Source: Nitrospirota bacterium (GTDB lineage Bacteria; Nitrospirota; Thermodesulfovibrionia; JACRGW01). From it: a stretch of 9,233 nucleotides of DNA. The notes below the pieces were generated by a model. The model saw only the letters and a program-made list of their open reading frames with translations. It was not told the DNA's origin and did not search any database. The stretch spans positions 1 through 9,233 of the forward strand of contig JACRGW010000050.1 of the NCBI GenBank assembly GCA_016212195.1. Direction: 5' to 3'. The position numbers and the translations under genes are program-made. Below, one piece after another: positions 6,177 to 9,233 of this stretch; within the stretch, counting starts at the first letter, position 1; every line of letters starts with the position of its first letter.

Positions 6177-7976
6177 GTGGAGGGTTATATCCAGGAAGAG
6201 ATCATTGACCGTATCCGTAATAGCATCGATATGGTAGAGGTCCTTTCTGACTATCTGCCTCTCAAGAAGTCTGGCCAGAACTATAAAGGGTTATGTCCCT
6301 TTCATTCAGAAAAAACCCCTTCCTTCATCGTAAGTCCATCTAAGCAGCTTTACCACTGCTTTGGATGTGGAGCAGGAGGAGATGTATTCAACTTTCTTGT
6401 ACAATACGAAAACCTTTCTTTCCCTGAGACTGTAAGGATTCTGGCAAAAAAGGCTGGAATAAAGATAGAAGTTAACACCAGAGATCCGAGACTAAGGACA
6501 GAGAAAGAGTCTCTACTGAAGGTAAACAAAACGGCTGAAGAATATTTCCATAAAATCCTTATAGGCCCTCAAGGAAAGGTTGCGAGGGAATACCTATTTA
6601 AAAGAGGGATTAAAGAGAAGACCATAGAAGATTTTAAACTAGGCTTTTCTCTTCCTACATGGGGAGGACTCCTTACTACTATGGGAGAGCGAGGCTATTC
6701 ACCAGAGATTTTACAGAAGACTGGTCTTATAATACCGAGGGAAGATAGAAAAGGCTATTATGATCGATTCAGGGGAAGGATAATTTTCCCTATCTATAAT
6801 ATAGAAGGCGATGTTATTGGATTTGGAGGTAGGGTTCTGGATGATACCCTGCCGAAGTATCTCAATTCTCCTGAGACCCTTATTTACAGAAAAGGTGAAA
6901 ACCTCTATGCCCTCAATAAGGCAAAAGATTATATAAGAAAAGAATCCCTTATCCTTGTGGAAGGCTATATGGATGCTATAGCGTTACATCAATCAGGCAT
7001 CCCGAATACAGCAGCAACACTCGGGACTGCTCTCACAAAAGGCCATCTTAAAGCGATTACAAGGTTTACAAAAAAGGTGGTAATTATATTCGATGCTGAT
7101 CCAGCAGGTAAGAAGGCAGCCTCCATGGGTCTTGATATCTTTATTGAGGGAGGCATAGATGTGAGGATTGTTTCGCTTCCTTCAGGGGATGACCCTGACA
7201 GTTTCATTATGAGGGAGGGAAAAGATAAGTTCATGAATCTACTTCACGGAGCATCAAACCTCATCGATTTCAGTTTAAGGCAGATATTAGATCAAGACAC
7301 GGGATTTAGTACCTTTAAGAACCAAGAGTTAAGTGAAAAAATTAGTAAAGTGGGTGAGGCCCTTGTTATAATATCCAAAATTCCCAATAATATAGAAAGG
7401 GGCTATTATCTTAAAAGATTATCCGAAAAGACAGAGATAGATGAGACCTTCTTGATAGAAGAATTCAGAAGAATGAAGGGACAAAAAAGGGTTCACAGTC
7501 CACAGTCCACAGTCCACAGTCAGCGGTTAAGACCAACGGCAGAAGAGATCCTGATCCATCTTATGTTGAAGGATAAAGATATGGCAAGCGAGATACTTAA
7601 TGCAATGAACCCGGAGGATCTTACTTATCCACCTTTCAGAACTATAGCGAAGGCAATAGAGACATCACTCGTGAAGTTTAAAGAGATACGACCTGAAAAG
7701 TTTATTAATAATGAAAAGGATCCAGAGGCTTTTAATCTTCTCTCGGAGCTATCAATAAAAGAAATGGAATATGAAGATGAGAGAAAAGTGATAGAAGACT
7801 GCCTCCTTCACATAAACAATCGTGAGAAAGAGAGGAGGCTTTCAGAACTCCAATTCAAGATCAAGGAGGCTGAAACTAAAGGAACAGAAGAAGAAGTTCT
7901 TACCCTTCTGTCAGAAAAACAGAGATTAGCAAAAAGCGGGTCAATGACCCGCAGGGAAGTTAAAATGAAAGGTTGA
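6165..7976 (+). CDS. dnaG: DNA primase
   Basis: This 603-residue primase synthesises RNA primers for lagging-strand replication and binds the DnaB helicase. The zinc-binding domain carries CPFH (C44, H47) and CFGCG (C65, C68). The polymerase core has GRIIFPIYN (204-212) and GFGGRVLDD (219-227). The Toprim centre has EGYMD (266-270) and FDADPAG (309-315). A helical C-terminal helicase-interaction domain follows from about residue 457. All catalytic residues are present, and the length is slightly above the E. coli protein (581). A 12-residue insert (443-454, VHSPQSTVHSQR) encoded by heptamer repeats lies exactly at the core/C-terminal junction. The start is GTG 6165 or ATG 6174; no in-frame start exists further upstream and neither has a Shine-Dalgarno sequence, in keeping with the low primase synthesis known in other bacteria. 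rpoD begins 5 bp downstream. Confidence 0.97.
   Translation: MNRMVEGYIQEEIIDRIRNSIDMVEVLSDYLPLKKSGQNYKGLCPFHSEKTPSFIVSPSKQLYHCFGCGAGGDVFNFLVQYENLSFPETVRILAKKAGIKIEVNTRDPRLRTEKESLLKVNKTAEEYFHKILIGPQGKVAREYLFKRGIKEKTIEDFKLGFSLPTWGGLLTTMGERGYSPEILQKTGLIIPREDRKGYYDRFRGRIIFPIYNIEGDVIGFGGRVLDDTLPKYLNSPETLIYRKGENLYALNKAKDYIRKESLILVEGYMDAIALHQSGIPNTAATLGTALTKGHLKAITRFTKKVVIIFDADPAGKKAASMGLDIFIEGGIDVRIVSLPSGDDPDSFIMREGKDKFMNLLHGASNLIDFSLRQILDQDTGFSTFKNQELSEKISKVGEALVIISKIPNNIERGYYLKRLSEKTEIDETFLIEEFRRMKGQKRVHSPQSTVHSQRLRPTAEEILIHLMLKDKDMASEILNAMNPEDLTYPPFRTIAKAIETSLVKFKEIRPEKFINNEKDPEAFNLLSELSIKEMEYEDERKVIEDCLLHINNREKERRLSELQFKIKEAETKGTEEEVLTLLSEKQRLAKSGSMTRREVKMKG
7364..7372 (+). promoter_or_regulatory. 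Weak candidate internal promoter for rpoD (extended -10)
   Basis: TGTTATAAT fits an extended -10 element (TG-N-TATAAT) inside dnaG, about 610 bp upstream of rpoD. No good -35 sits 16-18 bp upstream. Internal promoters for the sigma gene inside dnaG are known in E. coli, which is the only reason to note it; in AT-rich sequence this could be chance. Confidence 0.2.
7492..7526 (+). repeat. In-frame heptanucleotide tandem repeat inside dnaG
   Basis: TTCACAG is followed by three exact copies of TCCACAG (7499-7519) and a degenerate TCAGCGG. Because 7 is not a multiple of 3, all three reading phases are used, and three units make a 21-nt, 7-residue period (VHSPQST, then VHSQ). Gain or loss of a single unit would shift the frame and remove the C-terminal domain; only changes by three units would be neutral. 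Confidence 0.85.
7936..7952 (+). other. Perfect palindrome / mRNA hairpin at the dnaG-rpoD junction
   Basis: GCGGGTCA and TGACCCGC flank a single central A, giving a perfect 17-bp dyad. In RNA it can fold as a 6-7 bp GC-rich stem with a 3-5 nt loop. It lies in the last codons of dnaG, 29 bp before the rpoD ATG. No U-run follows (AGGGAAGTTAAAATG), so it is not a rho-independent terminator. A role in mRNA processing or stability between dnaG and rpoD, or as an operator, is inference. Confidence 0.6.
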
Positions 7977-7981
7977 AAGGT

Positions 7982-9233
7982 ATGGAACAGGATGAAAGAA
8001 TGGCCGAAATAAAACATCTTATTCGTCTCAATAAAGGAAAGAGGGATCTCACCTTTGGCGACTCAAATGAAACCCTTCCTCCAGACATCTCCCCTGAAAG
8101 ACTTGATGACGTTATATCCACTTTCGATGAAATAGATATAGACATCGTTGATACGCCCCATATTGATCAACGCACCCAGAACCTTGTGGAGCCCGAAGAA
8201 GAGATAGAAGAAGATTTCCTAAAGGAAGGGATTGAAGATCTTGAAGATATAGATAAGGAAGAGATCATTGCTGCTGGATTTGGGAAGACCGATGATCCAG
8301 TAAGGATATATCTTAAGGAAATGGGAATAGTTCCACTTCTTACGAGAGAAGGCGAGGTAGAGATTGCCAAACGGATTGAAGAAGGAAAGAGAGATATAAA
8401 TCTTATCATTTTTAGCCTGCCTTTAACTATAAAAGAGGTTCTATCCTTTGGGGAAAGTCTTAGAAGTAATAAGATCACTCTCGGAGATTTAGTCTTTGCA
8501 TACGATGAAGAATTTGACGAAATACCCCAAGAAGATGAAGAACTCAGGAGAAAAACTCTCAAACTCATCAAGGAAATTGGATATCTTGTAACAAAAATGA
8601 AAATCCTTATATCTAAGATCAAGGATAGAAGAACCTCCAAAGAAAAGCAAAAGGAGCTCAAAGTTGACCTAAAAATGATACAGAATTCCCTTATCCAGAA
8701 AATGGAGGCCTTAAACCTTCATCCTAAAAGGATAGAATCAATAATCCAGCTACTCAAAGATTCTGTCTATATTATAAATTGTTCGATGAGAAAGATTGCA
8801 GAATATAATAGGCTCTTTAAATCTAACAGCAAGAAGATATTAAAGATCCTTAAAGGGGCTAAGGCAGAAAGGGGAAAATCAGGGAGATCGGTACTTAAAA
8901 GGAAAGAGCCTCTATTTAAGGATCTTGCCACAAAAAAAATTATTGAGACCTACAGAGACAACAGAAATGCCCTCAAAATGATTAAAACGATAGAGAGGGA
9001 GTTTGGTATTCCTGCCTTCGAGATCAAGAAGGCATTAAGATACCTGAAAATAGGTGAAAATAAAATGAACCAAGCGAAGGCAGAGTTAGTAGAAGCAAAC
9101 CTCAGACTTGTAGTGAGCATAGCAAAGAAATATACCAGCCGTGGTCTCCATTTCCTGGATCTGATTCAGGAAGGTAACATCGGTCTCATGAAGGCAGTAG
9201 ATAAGTTTGAGTATAGAAGATGTTACAAATTCA
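7982..9233 (+). CDS. rpoD: RNA polymerase primary sigma factor, N-terminal part (cut by window edge)
   Basis: The first 417 codons of the housekeeping sigma factor are present and the frame stays open to the window end. An acidic region 1.1 occupies roughly residues 1-100, and region 1.2 begins at DDPVRIYLKEMG (104-115). A long, charged insert of about 225 residues follows (about 135-360), comparable with the non-conserved region of E. coli sigma-70. Region 2.1-2.2 starts near 366 with ELVEANLRLVVSIAKKYTSRG, DLIQEGNIGLMKAVDKFEYRR. Core-binding residues are intact, but residue 414 is Cys (TGT) where the family has an almost invariant Gly in RRGYKF. Regions 2.3 to 4 are not seen. ATG 7982 has AAAGG at 7968-7972, 9 nt upstream and inside dnaG; Met7 at 8000, with AGGA at 7989-7992, is an alternative. 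It is the last visible gene of the operon. Confidence 0.95.
   Translation, partial: MEQDERMAEIKHLIRLNKGKRDLTFGDSNETLPPDISPERLDDVISTFDEIDIDIVDTPHIDQRTQNLVEPEEEIEEDFLKEGIEDLEDIDKEEIIAAGFGKTDDPVRIYLKEMGIVPLLTREGEVEIAKRIEEGKRDINLIIFSLPLTIKEVLSFGESLRSNKITLGDLVFAYDEEFDEIPQEDEELRRKTLKLIKEIGYLVTKMKILISKIKDRRTSKEKQKELKVDLKMIQNSLIQKMEALNLHPKRIESIIQLLKDSVYIINCSMRKIAEYNRLFKSNSKKILKILKGAKAERGKSGRSVLKRKEPLFKDLATKKIIETYRDNRNALKMIKTIEREFGIPAFEIKKALRYLKIGENKMNQAKAELVEANLRLVVSIAKKYTSRGLHFLDLIQEGNIGLMKAVDKFEYRRCYKF

Noticed and set aside
7492..7526. The heptamer array as part of a CRISPR array
   Set aside because: The units are 7 bp, directly adjacent with no spacers, and inside the reading frame of dnaG.
8167..8661. 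A 164-codon open frame on the minus strand opposite rpoD
   Set aside because: It is antisense to the acidic and non-conserved regions of rpoD; its serine-rich, low-complexity translation is the expected mirror of Glu/Asp/Lys-rich coding.

Overview
This window comes from a bacterial chromosome of moderate to low GC. It holds three transcription blocks and little intergenic space, and most of it is core metabolism and information processing. The organism cannot be named from the sequence. The primary sigma factor carries a long insert between regions 1.2 and 2.1, as in E. coli sigma-70, yet the genome also encodes ribonuclease J. Together with the gene order rpsU-yqeY-X-dnaG-rpoD, this fits deeply branching Gram-negative lineages of the Nitrospirota or Desulfobacterota kind better than Gammaproteobacteria or Firmicutes. 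That placement is inference.

Left block, minus strand (1-2286): argD (acetylornithine aminotransferase), argF (ornithine carbamoyltransferase) and the first 47 codons of an RNase J gene. The argD and argF genes overlap by 4 nt. The argF and RNase J genes are 1 nt apart, so an RNA-processing enzyme is probably co-expressed with late arginine biosynthesis. Middle block, plus strand (2430-4283): a DhnA/LsrF-type class I aldolase followed by a zinc-dependent, probably NAD-linked, medium-chain dehydrogenase. The 143-bp gap between the two divergent blocks contains back-to-back promoter-like elements whose -35 hexamers overlap.

Right block, plus strand (4504 to the end): a variant of the macromolecular-synthesis operon. 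It contains rpsU (ribosomal protein bS21), a GatB/YqeY-domain gene, a divergent NIF3-like metal-binding protein with a TTG start, dnaG (primase) and rpoD (primary sigma factor, cut by the window edge). It links initiation of translation, replication and transcription. A 220-bp gap before rpsU holds a plausible sigma-70 promoter and a very strong Shine-Dalgarno sequence.

The most unusual structure is a pair of period-7 (heptanucleotide) repeat tracts in dnaG. One is degenerate and overlaps the start region. The other has three exact copies plus a near copy and is translated as a 12-residue insert between the polymerase core and the helicase-binding domain. Their units are related as reverse complements, so they look like two members of one dispersed repeat family in opposite orientations. 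A perfect 17-bp palindrome sits at the dnaG-rpoD junction. I found no CRISPR array, transposase, prophage gene, tRNA or rRNA.
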